64,000 bases of DNA from Thereva unica (lineage: Eukaryota > Arthropoda > Insecta > Diptera > Therevidae), in contig CATLJY010000241.1 in the NCBI GenBank assembly GCA_949987705.1, positions 16,129-80,128 of the forward strand. Reading direction: 5' to 3'. Below, one piece after another: positions 8,601-19,027 of this stretch. The position numbers were made by a program, and so were the translations under genes. The number at the start of each line of letters is the position of its first letter. Position 1 is the first letter of the stretch. The notes beneath the pieces were generated by a model that was not told where the DNA came from, made no database searches, and saw only the letters and a list, made by a program, of their open reading frames with translations.

Positions 8601-9662
8601 GTTAGATGACGATGGGGTACTGGCGTTCCTGAGACCGTCTGGTTCAGAGCCTGTAAGATACTCACATACGTCATTAGCATTTGTTGGAGACTTAGGGTTG
8701 TTGTTAGAGGCTAGGTGAATAGTCGTGTAGTCTTTGACTGGGGCGAGCGTAAGGGATAGGCTCGTCAGGACTACTGGTTGGGTGTTAACGTTGATGAGAC
8801 CAACATACACTGTTTTTGTTCCAGCTGGCAAGAGAGAATTGGCGAGGAATACTCCTTCGCTCGGCTCGTAAGATTCACAGAGCATTTCCTCCTCTAATCT
8901 TAGGGGAATGGGGACCACCATTTGAGACCGGCTTGGTAGGCGAATGGATTTCTCCAATGCCACGTTATATTTGCCTGAATTGGCCTCATAGTCGTTGGAG
9001 TTGTTTTCCAACCTTGAACCATCTAGAGATAGGCAGCTGGTATTCCTCTCTGAGGCTACCTGGGAGACACCACCGGGGTTTATATCGGCTACTACGAGTT
9101 GAGATTCCCTAGTTTGGGTTTGCTCCTGCTGCTCTCTAGTGTTTGACTTGGCGGATCCATTGCGTAATGGAATTGCAATTTCTACTGGGTTGATTTCCGT
9201 GCGAGGAAATCGCAGTGTTTGGTTTGGGCCTTCGACGTTACAGTTTTTGGAAAGAAAGTCGTTTCCTAATAGACCATCGTTAGGGATTTCTTGTGTATTT
9301 TGCACAATTTGGAAGGTGCATGGGAGGGGGGCGTTTAGAATGATGTTCCCCTGACAGCTCCCTAATGTTTGTCCTTGGCCGTATGGCGTTTGTAGTGTGC
9401 ATTTTTTAGTGGGATCTGGTAGGTTAGGGTCCTTTAGTTTTTTATGTTTTAATATACTGACCTCAGCGCCGGTGTCCACTGCTAGGTCAGCTTTGCCGTT
9501 AAGGCTTATGTCTAGAGGAAGAGTGACGAGTGGAACACTTGGTTCGGGCGCATGAGGCCCCCCTTTAATATTTTGTGGACTTATTATCGGGCCGGGGTTT
9601 CTTGGTCCGACTGCGGGGAGTTTCCCGCTTGTTGTGATTCCCAGCGCTGTCTTTGATGACAA
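5628..9662 (-). CDS. pol: ERV1 pol: protease, reverse transcriptase, RNase H, integrase
   Basis: The open frame has 1344 codons. The retropepsin motif DTGAEVS is near residue 62 and the RT active site YLDD near 624. An RNase H start (TTDASSEALGAVLSQG) is near 770. The integrase zinc-binding HHCC region is near 1003-1055, with its two Cys in RCKKCQ. The integrase D,D-35-E residues are all visible ([24 protein letters not shown]). The frame overlaps the end of the gag zinc-knuckle frame by 79 bases and is in -1 relative to it, the usual errantivirus gag-pol arrangement. The real protein start comes by frameshift, so the first residues given here are only the open frame. It is the best preserved pol in the window. 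Confidence 0.93.
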   Translation of the reverse strand: MSSKTALGITTSGKLPAVGPRNPGPIISPQNIKGGPHAPEPSVPLVTLPLDISLNGKADLAVDTGAEVSILKHKKLKDPNLPDPTKKCTLQTPYGQGQTLGSCQGNIILNAPLPCTFQIVQNTQEIPNDGLLGNDFLSKNCNVEGPNQTLRFPRTEINPVEIAIPLRNGSAKSNTREQQEQTQTRESQLVVADINPGGVSQVASERNTSCLSLDGSRLENNSNDYEANSGKYNVALEKSIRLPSRSQMVVPIPLRLEEEMLCESYEPSEGVFLANSLLPAGTKTVYVGLINVNTQPVVLTSLSLTLAPVKDYTTIHLASNNNPKSPTNANDVCEYLTGSEPDGLRNASTPSSSNARLQSMPNNGAIPQGIPQGKRAEVKLGTNEKEIDSIRHLRYIFPDQEDPDLERETRFKQLDEELSLDHPLTADEKRSIRDLCYEYADIFHLKGDKLTYTEALRHEIPMVYDQYINQKMYRLPETQRQVINDQLEEMLDNDIVQPSKSPWNSPLLVVPKKPGPDGEKKWRVVVDFRKINEKTIGDAYPLPRIEDILDQLGHSRYFSTLDLASGYHQVLVEPQDRPKTAFSTNYGHYEFKRMPFGLKGAPATFQRLMNYVLTGLQGLECFVYLDDIVIYGKNLEDHNSKLRRIFDRLRENNLKLQPEKCQFLKKEVVYLGHVCSEKGALPDSRKTECVQNFPAPRTVRQVQSFLGLANYYRKFIPEFSKIVRPLTNLLRKGVKFSWTPKCEEAFQTVKRSLVSPPLLIYPDFEKPFNLTTDASSEALGAVLSQGIVGQDQPIAYASRTLNKAERNYSTVEKELLAIVWAVKNFRCYLMGRKFTVFTDHKPLKGVFNVKDPTTRLVRFHHKLSEYDYQIEYKPGKYNTNADALSRIPQRAEESNTFTVEALIHQPGEPLTISPERNGNTLPPSERPKQCNAVTRAQAQKMQDEEKGELVPTAEAPNIDEGPKEIDLGTEIPQPVEASKDSSSELRRKVEVITSPEEITTILKDYHDSPFGGHQGVVKTYNRVRRKYWWRHMFRDITRYIRRCKKCQTMKASGQFRMPMVITDIAEKPFEKVYLDVVGPLEETHSGNKYILTFQDNLTKFVDWYAIPNGEAQTIAQIFFDEIVTRYRIPKQIVTDQGSNFLSDLFKGVCRLLKVKKLQTSAYHPQSNGALERAHRPLIEYLRTIVDESPNNWDQFLRTAAFVYNNSVHEGTKLTPMDCLYGFIADVPSNLKRNPEPLYNHESYYHQLRYKLQKSYALARKNLLASKNRYKAYYDGNVRPLTLHVGDKVLLRNEARKHKLSQIWVGPYTVVSVPSAVNTTIKINRRLVTVHNNRLKPFYENKTQL

Positions 9663-10187
9663 TCGTCTACTTGGTGACCACGTCTGTGGCAGAAATCACA
9701 TCTATATCTAATATTAAACACTGACCTTGTGTTATTGGTTGCCTGTTGACGGTCATTGGGTTGGTTGGTTCCATTATTCATGGGTCGGTTGTTTGGTTGT
9801 CTATTATTATTCTGGTTAGGGGGTTGTTGGTCGGAATAGCGATAATTACCCATAGGTTGTGACCGCGGGTCTGGGTAACGGTTGTTACCTTGGTACTGAG
9901 ACCGCTGGTTGGGGTAACGATTGTTATTGTTATTATTATATGTAGGGCCCTGGTTCTGGTAGCGATTATTACCATTATTGTATGAAGTCCCCTCGTTTCG
10001 GTAACGATTATTATTGTTATTATATGAGGACCTTGGAGGCTCAACTGGTTGGGGGCAGTCCCTCGCGTCGTGCGAGTTGGACCGGCAGATTATGCAGAAG
10101 GGTGTATTTTTGCGTTTCAAACAGTCCGCATAAGTATGCCCTCTGTTTCTGCAATAGCTACAGGTGATGTTTAAGGGTTTATTTTCA
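9584..10187 (-). CDS. gag: ERV1 gag C-terminal part: nucleocapsid with three CCHC zinc knuckles
   Basis: This frame has three CX2CX4HX4C knuckles: CSYCRNRGHTYADC near 10150, CIICRSNSHDARDC just after, and CDFCHRRGHQVDDC near 9680. Between them is an Asn/Tyr/Arg/Gln-rich low-complexity stretch. It binds genomic RNA for packaging. It is +1 relative to the preceding gag frame, which stops at 10185-10187 directly after a run of six A (minus strand). The simplest reading is a one-base length change in that run, so gag once ran through to 9584. It could also be a sequencing error. Confidence 0.8.
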
Positions 10188-11419
10188 TTTTTTGGAACGG
10201 AGCTTAAAGTTGTTACTTGGTTGGCGCTTTGTAGTGGCGCCGCCCGGCGGTATTGTTTGTATTGTGTTTGTTTGGTTTGTGGGTGGGGCGTATGCGGTGT
10301 ACATCACCTGTGGATTTATCGGATTCTGGAGTGTTGTTTGCGGCGTTGTTGGTGTTGGCGGGGCGGTATACTGAGTGTTTGTACTGGGCGTATGTGTTGG
10401 GGCTGTTTGATAGATATTTTCCGGCATATAGGTAGGGACTGGTTGTCCATAAGGGTTATATGCCGGTTGAGGCACTGTCATTTGATAGGAGGCATACATA
10501 GAATTTTGTTGCAGCTTCTCCATATCTAGTGCCTTTTGGGTTAGGCTATCCAATGTGTCTTCTCCCAGAGTCAGGAGATACTGGCAGAGGTGGGGGTTAG
10601 TAACCCCACTTCGCAGGGCATTTTTCGCGAAGTCTTGTAGTTGGGCCTTTACGGCCGGTGCTGCCATCGCACCGTATTTAGTGGTGGCTGCTTCTTCGCA
10701 TAAAGACAATTGTTGTTTGATCCTAGTGGTATAGGCCGTGAGCGGCTCTAAGGGAAACTGGCGTAATTGAATTAATTTGTTGACCAGTTCTTGATATGTT
10801 TCCCTAGGGAGATAGGTCCTGTTTAGGAGGTTTTCTGCCTCCTCAAAAGTGGCGGGTTGGGAGGAGGCAATCAGTTGATAGGCCTCTCCCCGAAGCCTAG
10901 TTGGGTAAATTTGAATAAAGGCGGCCTTTTCTTGTTCTGTCAGGCACTGTAGTACCCGACGGCAACAGCCTAGGAACATTTGCAGTTCAGTTGCCATCGT
11001 TGGGTTTTGGCCGCCAGAGAATAAAGGGACTAGTTGGGCCGTTAATTTGGCGACTTTAATATATTCGTCGGCCATGGCTGTAGGAAATTCTTTTTGTAGT
11101 AAAGATTCGACAAGACGACTGTCTTGAAAGGTCCCCTCCTCTTCCTCTAGGAGGGACAAGGATCGGGTAGAGAGATCGACCCAATCCGCGAGTAGGTCTA
11201 TTGGGGCGTAATCGGGATCGGGCGGTTCAGTGTTACTGTTTTCACAATGGTCCCTATCCTCTATGCTAACCTTATCTACTACTTCAAGGGGGCGTGGGAG
11301 ACTGTTTTTGAAATTGAAGAGGTCCTGTTTAAATTTTAGGGCCTCCTCTTTGAATGCTTCGACTTTAGCCTTTCTTTCTAGGCTGGCCCTTTGGATTTGT
11401 TTATCCACGGCCTCAAAAT
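10185..11419 (-). CDS. gag: ERV1 gag, matrix/capsid part (second piece)
   Basis: The frame continues the N-terminal gag piece (18696-19027) across the CsRn1-A insertion: removing the inserted element and one 5-bp duplication leaves the reading frame unchanged. It is rich in Leu, Glu and Gln with capsid-like helices, including a region like the retrotransposon gag core (CRRVLQCLTEQEKAAFIQI), then a Pro/Thr/Tyr-rich tail. It ends at TGA 10185-10187 after the A run. Gag forms the particle shell. The first open codon near 11408 is not the natural start. Confidence 0.8.
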
Positions 11420-11424
11420 GTACT
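11420..11424. repeat. Left target-site duplication GTACT of CsRn1-A
   Basis: GTACT lies directly before the left LTR. The same five bases follow the right LTR at 18691-18695. Perfect identity shows simple integration into ERV1 gag. Confidence 0.93.
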
Positions 11425-11729
11425 TGTAGACTGGCCTCGTGGTTCTGACCACTTACGATATAACCGGCCGCTACTAGATTTTGGGATTTATTAATAGTTT
11501 TAATTGAAATAACTAATCCGAAATGTATATATATATAGCGTTTATTTAATTCTTAACTATCAATTACTTTTTACTGCGCGCCAACCCGAAACGTCCGAAC
11601 ATCGTGGAAGCTCCAGCAGAAAAGGGACGTTGTTCCGTTCTTCCGGATAATCTTCGAATTTTATACATGTGGTGGATGTCTTCGAAATATGTCTTCGAAA
11701 TGTGAGGTCATAGACACATGACCGCCACA
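11425..11729 (-). repeat. 3' LTR of CsRn1-A
   Basis: 305 bp. On the plus strand it runs from TGTAGACTGG to GACCGCCACA, and it is identical in length to 18386-18690. Confidence 0.93.
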
Positions 11730-12275
11730 TCACTCCCCCTCGGTGAAAGAAGAATATGTTGGAGGTGTTGTGTTGGCTGGCTTTTGTTTGTTCTTAATTG
11801 TGGTTTTTGTTATTGTTTTTATAATTTAATTACAATTCAAATTTATATTTTTACATTTTCTTCAAATTTCTTGATAAATTAATTTTAAGTGTGCTTTTAC
11901 AATTAAATTATAATTCAAATTTGTATTTTTAGAAATGTCTCTATAAAATTTTTTCTTTTAAAAAGGAAATTATTTTACAATTTATGTAGTTAAGCTTGTT
12001 GCGTGCTTATGTTTTACTTTTACATTTAATGCCTATAGCTATAATTCATTTGTTAGTTTACATTGTTTGATTAAATACTTAAAATTTTATGAGAATGAAA
12101 TTTATTGTATCATTTTACCTGAAAAATAAATTTATTGTAATAGTTGAAATTTGCTATTTTTATTAGTAATCCAAAAATTTTTATGTACAACATATTTGTT
12201 TAATCATCTTCTTAATTGATTCTATTTCATTTTATTTTTTACATATCGATATTTTGAAAGTTTTATATTTTTTAT
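11730..12275 (-). other. CsRn1-A 3' untranslated region with polypurine tract
   Basis: On the minus strand GAGGGGGAGTGA abuts the 3' LTR, a good polypurine tract. The CsRn1-B element has AGAGGGGGAGTAC at the same place. The rest is AT-rich, without genes, and holds nothing else recognisable. Confidence 0.75.
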
Positions 12276-15200
12276 TTATAATAGAAACTTGACTCGTTTT
12301 TTATTTTTTGATCTAGTGTTTTGTGCGGGGGTAGACACATCAGGATTTAAAGTGTACGCGGGTTTTAACCTGTCAATGTTAATAAACTCTTGTTTACCGT
12401 TTACTAATATTTTAAAAATTTTATCTTGTCTTGATAATACTTCGTGTGGGCCTGTATATGGGGGATTGAGGCTTCCCTTATAGATTGGGTCTTTTATGAA
12501 AACATGTGAGCATATGGCTAAGTCTTGTGGGACGAAAATGTTATTTTGTTTACGATGTCTAGTATTCTTTGGTTTTATGTCGAGAATCGCGTTTCGAATG
12601 TCTATCGCCATGTTTGAGGTGAGTGTTAGGTCTGTAGGTATTTCCGTAGTTATTAATTGTCCGGGCAAGCGTAAGGCTTGTCCGAAAAGCAGTTGTGCTG
12701 GTGCTATATTTAAGTCCTCAATGATGGCTGACCTGATCCCTAAGAGTATCCATGGGATATTTTTATACCAGTTCTTAGGATCTTGGGTGGCGCGAATTGC
12801 CGTTTTGAGTTGTCTGTGGAAACGTTCTACGGAACCATTGGATTGAGGGTGATATGTGGTTGTGCGAATTTTTTGGTTGCCTAAGACGACAGAAATTTCT
12901 TTAAAGAGGGTTGACTCGAACTGAGTGCCTTGATCCGTGGTTATGGTTTTTGGAACTCCATAAACTGATATCCAACGGCGTGTGAAGGCGTCAACTATTG
13001 TATTCGCGTTCATGTTTCGTAGAGGTATGGCTTCAGGCCAATGGCTAAAACGGTCTTTGATTGTCAACAGGTATGTGTGTCCATTAGAGGGAGGTAAAGG
13101 TCCAACTATGTCCATGTGGACGTGCTCGAATCTCCCACTGGGTACTTGAAAAGTTCCATGTGGAGAAATCGTATGTCGTTGCGTTTTTGCTTTTTGACAA
13201 GCAATGCATGTTTTCGACCAGGAGGTTATTTCTTTGTTCATTTTTGGCCAAAAATATCGTGACGTAATTAGGTTTTTGGTTGCTCGGATTCCCGGGTGGG
13301 AAAGGTTGTGCAGCAGAGCGAATAATTCGTAGCGTAAGGGTTCTGGAACGTATGGCCTGTTTATGTTTGTGGAAGTTTCGCACCATAGCTCTGTTTGTGT
13401 CGTTGAGTCGGGTATTTTTTTTAATGTGAAAGAAGATGGTTTTGAATTTTTGCTAGCTGCCTCTATTAATTTATGAAGCTGTATGTCTTTCTCTTGTTCG
13501 TTAACTAGAGTATGGTGGTCTATGCCTTTTTTGGTTTCTATATTTTCTAAGTGTGCTCTGGATAGTGTGTCCGATACCACGTTTTCACTGCCTTTTATGT
13601 GTCTAATATCCTGCGTAAATTGTGATATGTAATTTAGCTGGTTTATTTGTCGCGGTGATTTTTCCGCTTTCGACGTTAAAGCGTTAGTTAATGGTTTGTG
13701 GTCCGTGTAGACCGTGAAGTTTATACCATCAACGAAATATTTGAAATATTTGATTGCTAGGAAAATTGCTAATAGTTCTCTGTCAAATGTAGAGTATTTC
13801 TTCTCATTCGGTTTTAGCCGTTTTGAGAAAAAACTAATTGGCTCCCAATTTTTGGCACTTTTTTGTTGTAGAACTGCGCCTACGGCGTCGCTTGAGGCGT
13901 CTACAAAAAGACTAATGTCGGCTTGCGGATTTGGGTGTGCCAATAAAGTATGGTTTTCTAAGTCTCTTTTTATTTGTTGAAAAGCTTTTTCGTGATCCGA
14001 GGACCACTCCAGAGAGGTTTTAGTTCGTTCTCTCTTGTTTGAATCTTTGAGTAGAGCGTACAATGAACTTGAAGTTATGGCTATTTTAGGTAGAAAGCGG
14101 TGATAAAAATTTATCATGCCTAGGAAACGTTGCAATTTTTTTATCGTTGTTGGTGTTGGAAAGTCCTTTATGGCCTGGATTCTGTCTTCGGAAGGTGCTA
14201 TACCGTTTGCTGTTATTTTGTGCGAAAGAAAATCTAGCTGATTTACACCTAGTAAACATTTTGCTGGGTTAACGTTAAGTTGATATTGTTCGAGCCTAGT
14301 GAACAGTAAAGCTAAATGTTTCTTGTGTTCTTGGGGGGTTTTGCTAGCAACCAATATGTCATCTACGTAAGTAAAGATAAAATTTAGACCGGATAAAACT
14401 TCGTTGATGAAACGTTGAAATGTTTGCGCACCGTTCTTTACACCGAATGGCATTCGCAAAAATTCAAAAAGCCCAAAGGGTGTTGTCACTGCAGTTTTGT
14501 ATATATCTTCCGGTGCAACCGGGATCTGATGATAAGCTCTGACAAGGTCTATTTTGGAAAAAATTGTGCAACCGTGAAGGTTTATAGTAAAGTCCTGTAT
14601 ATTTGGTAGTGGATACTTATCAAAGACTGTTGCTGCGTTTAACTGCCTGTAATCTCCACAAGGTCTTAGGTCGGTGCAACCTTTCTTGGGTACCAGATGG
14701 AGTGGGGAAGCCACTGGAGAGGCTGACGGACGGCATATTCCTAACTTGACCATTAACTCAAATTCTGCCTTGGCTATGTTGTATTTTTCTGTATTAAGCC
14801 TACGTGGACGGGCGGATGGCAAGGGACCTTCAGTGTTGATTTTGTGAACGACATTGTGTTTTACTTGATCGTTGAAGTTGGGAGGTGTTATTAAAGAAGA
14901 AAATTTATTCAGTATTTTCCCATATTCGTCTTCTAGGGCATAAAGTTTTGGTGGTGAAAAATGAACCTTTCGTGAGATGCCTGTCACCGAAAGTGTAGTT
15001 GTTTGGTCTCTCAGTTGCCTGTGTCTGAGATCTACTAATAGATTATATTTGTATAGGAAATCTGCTCCTAAGATTGGGTGATCTACGGCTGCTATCACGA
15101 AATTGTGAATGAAAACGCGGCGTAACTGAAGGTTTAATGCCAATTGTTTGGTGCCGTAGGTGGATATCAATGAGCCGTTTGCTGAAACAAGTTTGAAATC

Positions 15201-15340
15201 TGTCGTGGCTTGGCTTGGTTTGCATGAGCTTTTTGGTAATACCGAGATTTCCGCTCCTGTATCTACCAAAAAGTGTTTATTGGAATTATTATCAAACACG
15301 AATAGGCGGCGCGATAATTCGGGTGGCTTCGATGCCGCTG
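12276..15340 (-). CDS. pol: CsRn1-A pol: PR, RT, RNase H, IN (intact frame)
   Basis: The open frame runs at least from 15299 (1007 codons) and continues upstream towards gag without a natural ATG; it is in -1 relative to the end of gag. Counting from 15299, the protease motif DTGAEIS is near residue 13, RT YVDD near 311, RNase [11 protein letters not shown] near 465, the integrase HHCC region near 660-700, and integrase DDE residues in HMDIVGP (727), TTDQGTQF (786) and NGSVERFHR. All catalytic residues are present. The sequence pairs closely with CsRn1-B pol (59040-61969) but is clearly a different family. This is the most complete non-env pol in the window. Confidence 0.92.
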
Positions 15341-15355
15341 TCGAAACCGTGCAAG

Positions 15356-16298
15356 TTAGTTTTTTTGGGTTTGATTGTCTACGCTTGTCTTTCTATTATT
15401 TCTGTTGTTGGAGTTTATTACAGCAAAATTGCATGGAGCAAGGCATTTCTTGGCTTTTTCTTTAAATTTGAGGTGATACCAGCAACTATTTTGTACCGAC
15501 GGCGACCGTGAGTGTTGTCTTTCAACTGTTCGACTATTGGAAAACGTTCTGTGTCTAGGTCTTGCGATGCGGGTTTCTATGCGCTTGAGTCTATTTGACA
15601 GACTATAAATGGTTTCACGTAACTTGTCTATGCTCTGTTCCTGTGAGTTGTTTGAAATATTGGTCGGGTTGCGATTGTGGCCTTGCTTTAACGACGATAT
15701 TTGAGCTGTTGACGTCGTGGATTCTATCTGCGATAGAGAAAAGTTTATCTTGATCCGTTGAAGATTCAATGGCTATCAAGCAAGTTTGAGTGTTACTTGG
15801 AAGTTTGCTCATCCATAATTTCTTTAATAATTCTCTGTTTACCAAATTATTTGTGCCTGCTAGCGATTCCATATGGCGGAATAATTCCGACGGTTTGTAG
15901 TTCCCGATTTCTACCTTATGTAACAAAGCATCTAACCTGCGTTCTTCCGAGTCTTGTGTTCGACTTAGGAGATGTGATTTCAAATTTTCGTACTTGTTGA
16001 GCAATGGTGGATTGAGTAAAATATCAGCTACCACTTCCATTGTTTCGGGTGGTAGTGAAGCTACAAGGTGGTCATATTTTGTATTTGAGACAGTTATGCC
16101 TTTTACACGGAATTGTGTCTCTACCTGCAAAAACCACAGGTCTGGCCGGTTGTTCCAAAAAGGTGGAATTTTTAGGGATGCCGCCATGGTTGAGGAAACT
16201 GTCTCTAACACGTTATGCTTTGATGTACCGGGTGTTTGTTGTTGTTCCAAAACTTCCTGTGGGTTTGATCGAGTTTCGTTCGATTGTTCTGTCGACAT
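15356..16298 (-). pseudogene. gag: CsRn1-A gag with one frameshift
   Basis: The first part (16298 down to about 15700) matches CsRn1-B gag over the capsid region (PPFWNNRPDLWFLQVETQFR). After about residue 190 the homologous sequence continues in the +1 frame (15769-15356), which ends with an Arg/Ser-rich part and a CX2HX9CX3C box (CWYHLKFKEKAKKCLAPC). That CHCC box is typical of the CsRn1 clade. The 155-base overlap of the two frames places the frameshift between about 15615 and 15769. Gag would form the particle core. Confidence 0.85.
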
Positions 16299-18370
16299 TT
16301 CGATTGTTTGTAAAGAAATTGAAAACTAATAGTAGCGAAAAGCTTTGGATGTGTGCTGCAATGTGTATTGCGAAAACGATTGGTAGCGCAATTGTACTGG
16401 TATTCACTAATTTTTGTGAATAGTTAAGAAAAACTTTTTAATATGCATATGTATAATATATAAAATGCAAGCGGCGCACCTGTACTCTTCAAAACCGCCT
16501 TTAACCCTTTTTGGAACTTAGCTTGGATGAGACCGTTGTATAATTGATTATTTATCTCAGTAATTTATGAATGCTGATGCTTTTTATTTGTGTGAAAATC
16601 CAATGAATGAAAAGCTTGCTAGGATAATAAGTAGGTGGCTTGGAGAACAAGAAACTATCTAAATTATCCCCTAAAATATGTTTGTTTTAAATTGTATGAT
16701 ATCGCCCTAAAGTCGAGAAGTATTTCCACAATGACGTGTATATTTTATTCAATATTAAAGTTTATCGACTAAAAGATTAAAATTTAAATTGCTTTCTTAA
16801 TGGTTACTTGTTTAAAAGGAATGGCTCTGATATTGGCTGCTGATGTATTTTTAGTTATTGATTTTCGACTTAAGTTCAAATTTTAGTAGATTAATAAGTT
16901 GAGACTTTATTAAATATAAGGAGACCAAATATTGTTAGTTTGTTAAAGTGTAAGCTCAAGTGTCTTAGCGATTGCGATTTGAATAATTATCCACAATATT
17001 GAAACGTGTTATTTGTCTTTTGGCAATGAGTAATAAATGAAATGTTTGTATTCTAGAAAATGGATGAGATAAACATGACCTTTTTTGTTTTACCTTAAAT
17101 AATGCGTTTGCATTTCGATTGTTAAAAATGTGCTAAATGATTACTTGTGTTATTATAACTGTAAAATCGTATTAGTTTTGTCATACTTATTTTTTAACTA
17201 CTTAGGCACACAACGGAAATGAACTTGAAACAACAAAATTTTCAACCAAAAAAAAATAATTAAAATAGTTAATTGAATTATTACTAGAAGCACAATGATT
17301 TCACAATGCGTTACTAATTTTTGTCGACCAGAGAAATGAGTTAGAAAATCTTATTTCCAGGGAACCTCAAAAGCCCCCTTTTTGGCATTATTATTAAACC
17401 TTTTATTATTAATGTAATAATTGTTTTTGTAGTCACTGAGATTCGTATAATCAATTTTAGTTGTTTTTTTTTGTTTTTTCAATGTTTTGATTTTATTTTT
17501 AATCCTGATGTGTCGACCTTTTTCATGTTATTTATTTGCTTTTTTATGATTTATTCCCTAAAAATAAACATCTTTTAGTTAAGTTCTATATTAGTTTAAG
17601 CCTAATTTATTTATTTGACATTGTTAATTAATAGAAAAATATACGTTTTTTGTTTGGTTTTGTTGATTATTATATGTTTTCTTTGCCCTTTTGTTTTGGA
17701 TCCTCCATAGTGTTTTTGTCTTTAAAGTTCTGGGCTGTTTATTGCTGGAATCAAGAGTCGTCAATAGCTGGACCATCCATGGAGTTGTCCTCAAAATTTT
17801 TGATTTTTTATATTGATGTTCGGCTGAGTTCGATGGCTCTTTTGAAAGCGAATTCCACAGTAATTTTTATGTGAAAAAGAAATTTATGTACTTCATAACC
17901 TTGAAATTTTTTATATTCTCTGTCTAGGTTAAGAACTGGTGGTGCTTAGCACTTTGTATGCGTATAAACACAAGCACTAAATTTCGCAACTTTTAACTTG
18001 ATTATGGTTATTACATGCGGTTTTTTTGTGTCACTATCTTGATGACGCAAGTAACTGTTGAATTTTTACACTTTTTATTATTGCATTGTTTTATTTATTG
18101 GAAGATTTTGAATTGAAATTTTTTTGTTGTTATTCAACACGTACAAAGCACGAGAGAACAAAAATGATAAAACCATCTATGAAATCGGAATTTTGCATTC
18201 CCTCATGTTTTATTGTTTCGCACATTTGATGAGAAAAAAAATTTTATTTAACGCGTAGAAAACAAAGATTCACTTGATTTTTTTACTATTTATTTATTTC
18301 CGGCTGATTGTAGACTGATTTTGTTTTAATTGGTTTAGTTTTTTTCTTTTTAAAATTTATGTTCGCACAT
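16299..18370 (-). other. CsRn1-A leader, about 2.07 kb, no gene seen
   Basis: This is the AT-rich sequence between PBS and gag. The leader of CsRn1-B is only about 0.83 kb. No open frame of note, no second element and no tandem repeat was found. An insertion of an unrecognised nonautonomous element cannot be excluded. Confidence 0.5.
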
Positions 18371-18384
18371 GGTCGGGGTCACCA
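18371..18384 (-). promoter_or_regulatory. Primer-binding site of CsRn1-A
   Basis: On the minus strand TGGTGACCCCGACC begins one base after the 5' LTR. It starts with the complement of a tRNA CCA end. From knowledge of the CsRn1 clade this is a tRNA-Trp type primer site. Confidence 0.75.
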
Positions 18385-18385
18385 T

Positions 18386-18690
18386 TGTAGACTGGCCTCG
18401 TGGTTCTGACCACTTACGATATAACCGGCCGCTACTAGATTTTGGGATTTATTAATAGTTTTAATTGAAATAACTAATCCGAAATGTATATATATATAGC
18501 GTTTATTTAATTCTTAACTATCAATTACTTTTTACTGCGCGCCAACCCGAAACGTCCGAACATCGTGGAAGCTCCAGCAGAAAAGGGACGTTGTTCCGTT
18601 CTTCCGGATAATCTTCGAATTTAATACATGTGGGGGATGTCTTCGAAATATGTCTTCGAAATGTGAGGTCATAGACACATGACCGCCACA
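18386..18690 (-). repeat. 5' LTR of CsRn1-A
   Basis: 305 bp, almost identical to 11425-11729. It differs at ATTTAATACATG versus ATTTTATACATG and at GTGGGGGATG versus GTGGTGGATG. Confidence 0.93.
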
Positions 18691-18695
18691 GTACT
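18691..18695. repeat. Right target-site duplication GTACT of CsRn1-A
   Basis: It matches 11420-11424 exactly. Confidence 0.93.
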
Positions 18696-19027
18696 ATATT
18701 AAATTTTCCTGTCTCCTGCGCCCGCTTAAGTATGTATTCTAATCTTGATGTTAAACCTACTTGTTTCTCTCCTTCTCCTAAGATGGTTCCACTTCGGAGA
18801 CGTCTGGGGGATGTTTGGGGTGTTTCTGATGGGGTGGTTGTTGATTGCTGTGTTGATATTGGTGTCGAGGTGATCCCTCGTTGGGTCACCTGGCAGGACG
18901 CTGGAGTGTCGGTGGCTCCTGATGAAGTAGAGGGGCCTGGTGTGGTTAAGTCCCTGGCTGGTGTTTGGTGGTCCCTCGGTGGGGGAGTCTCGTGTTTGTT
19001 GTTGTCCCCTTGTTGGCCCTCGGACAT
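18696..19027 (-). CDS. gag: ERV1 gag, N-terminal piece
   Basis: It starts at an ATG (minus strand, 19027) 254 bases downstream of the PBS and gives 110 codons before the CsRn1-A insertion. It is Thr/Pro/Ser-rich (about residues 10-80), then has a helical segment ending QETGKFNIV. The frame joins that of 10185-11419 exactly, giving a gag of about 523 codons before the A-run stop. The Thr/Pro-rich N-terminus is not diagnostic; identity rests on position and frame. Confidence 0.75.

Larger units (their letters stand above)
11425..18690 (-). mobile_element. CsRn1-A: CsRn1-clade Ty3/gypsy retrotransposon inserted in ERV1 gag
   Basis: A 7266-bp element with 305-bp LTRs at both ends, only about two differences between them in the parts compared, and GTACT target duplications. 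The minus-strand order is 5' LTR, PBS, long leader, gag with a CHCC box, pol, PPT, 3' LTR; there is no env. The CHCC rather than CCHC gag box and a PBS resembling tRNA-Trp are hallmarks of the CsRn1 clade. gag has one frameshift and pol is open throughout. Confidence 0.92.

Noticed and set aside
9778..10044. Alternative frame of Thr/Ile repeats over the nucleocapsid region
   Set aside because: Shadow of the Asn/Tyr-rich low-complexity stretch of gag in another frame.
17650..17874. 74-codon plus-strand frame in the CsRn1-A leader
   Set aside because: No domain, isolated, AT-rich context. Consistent with chance.
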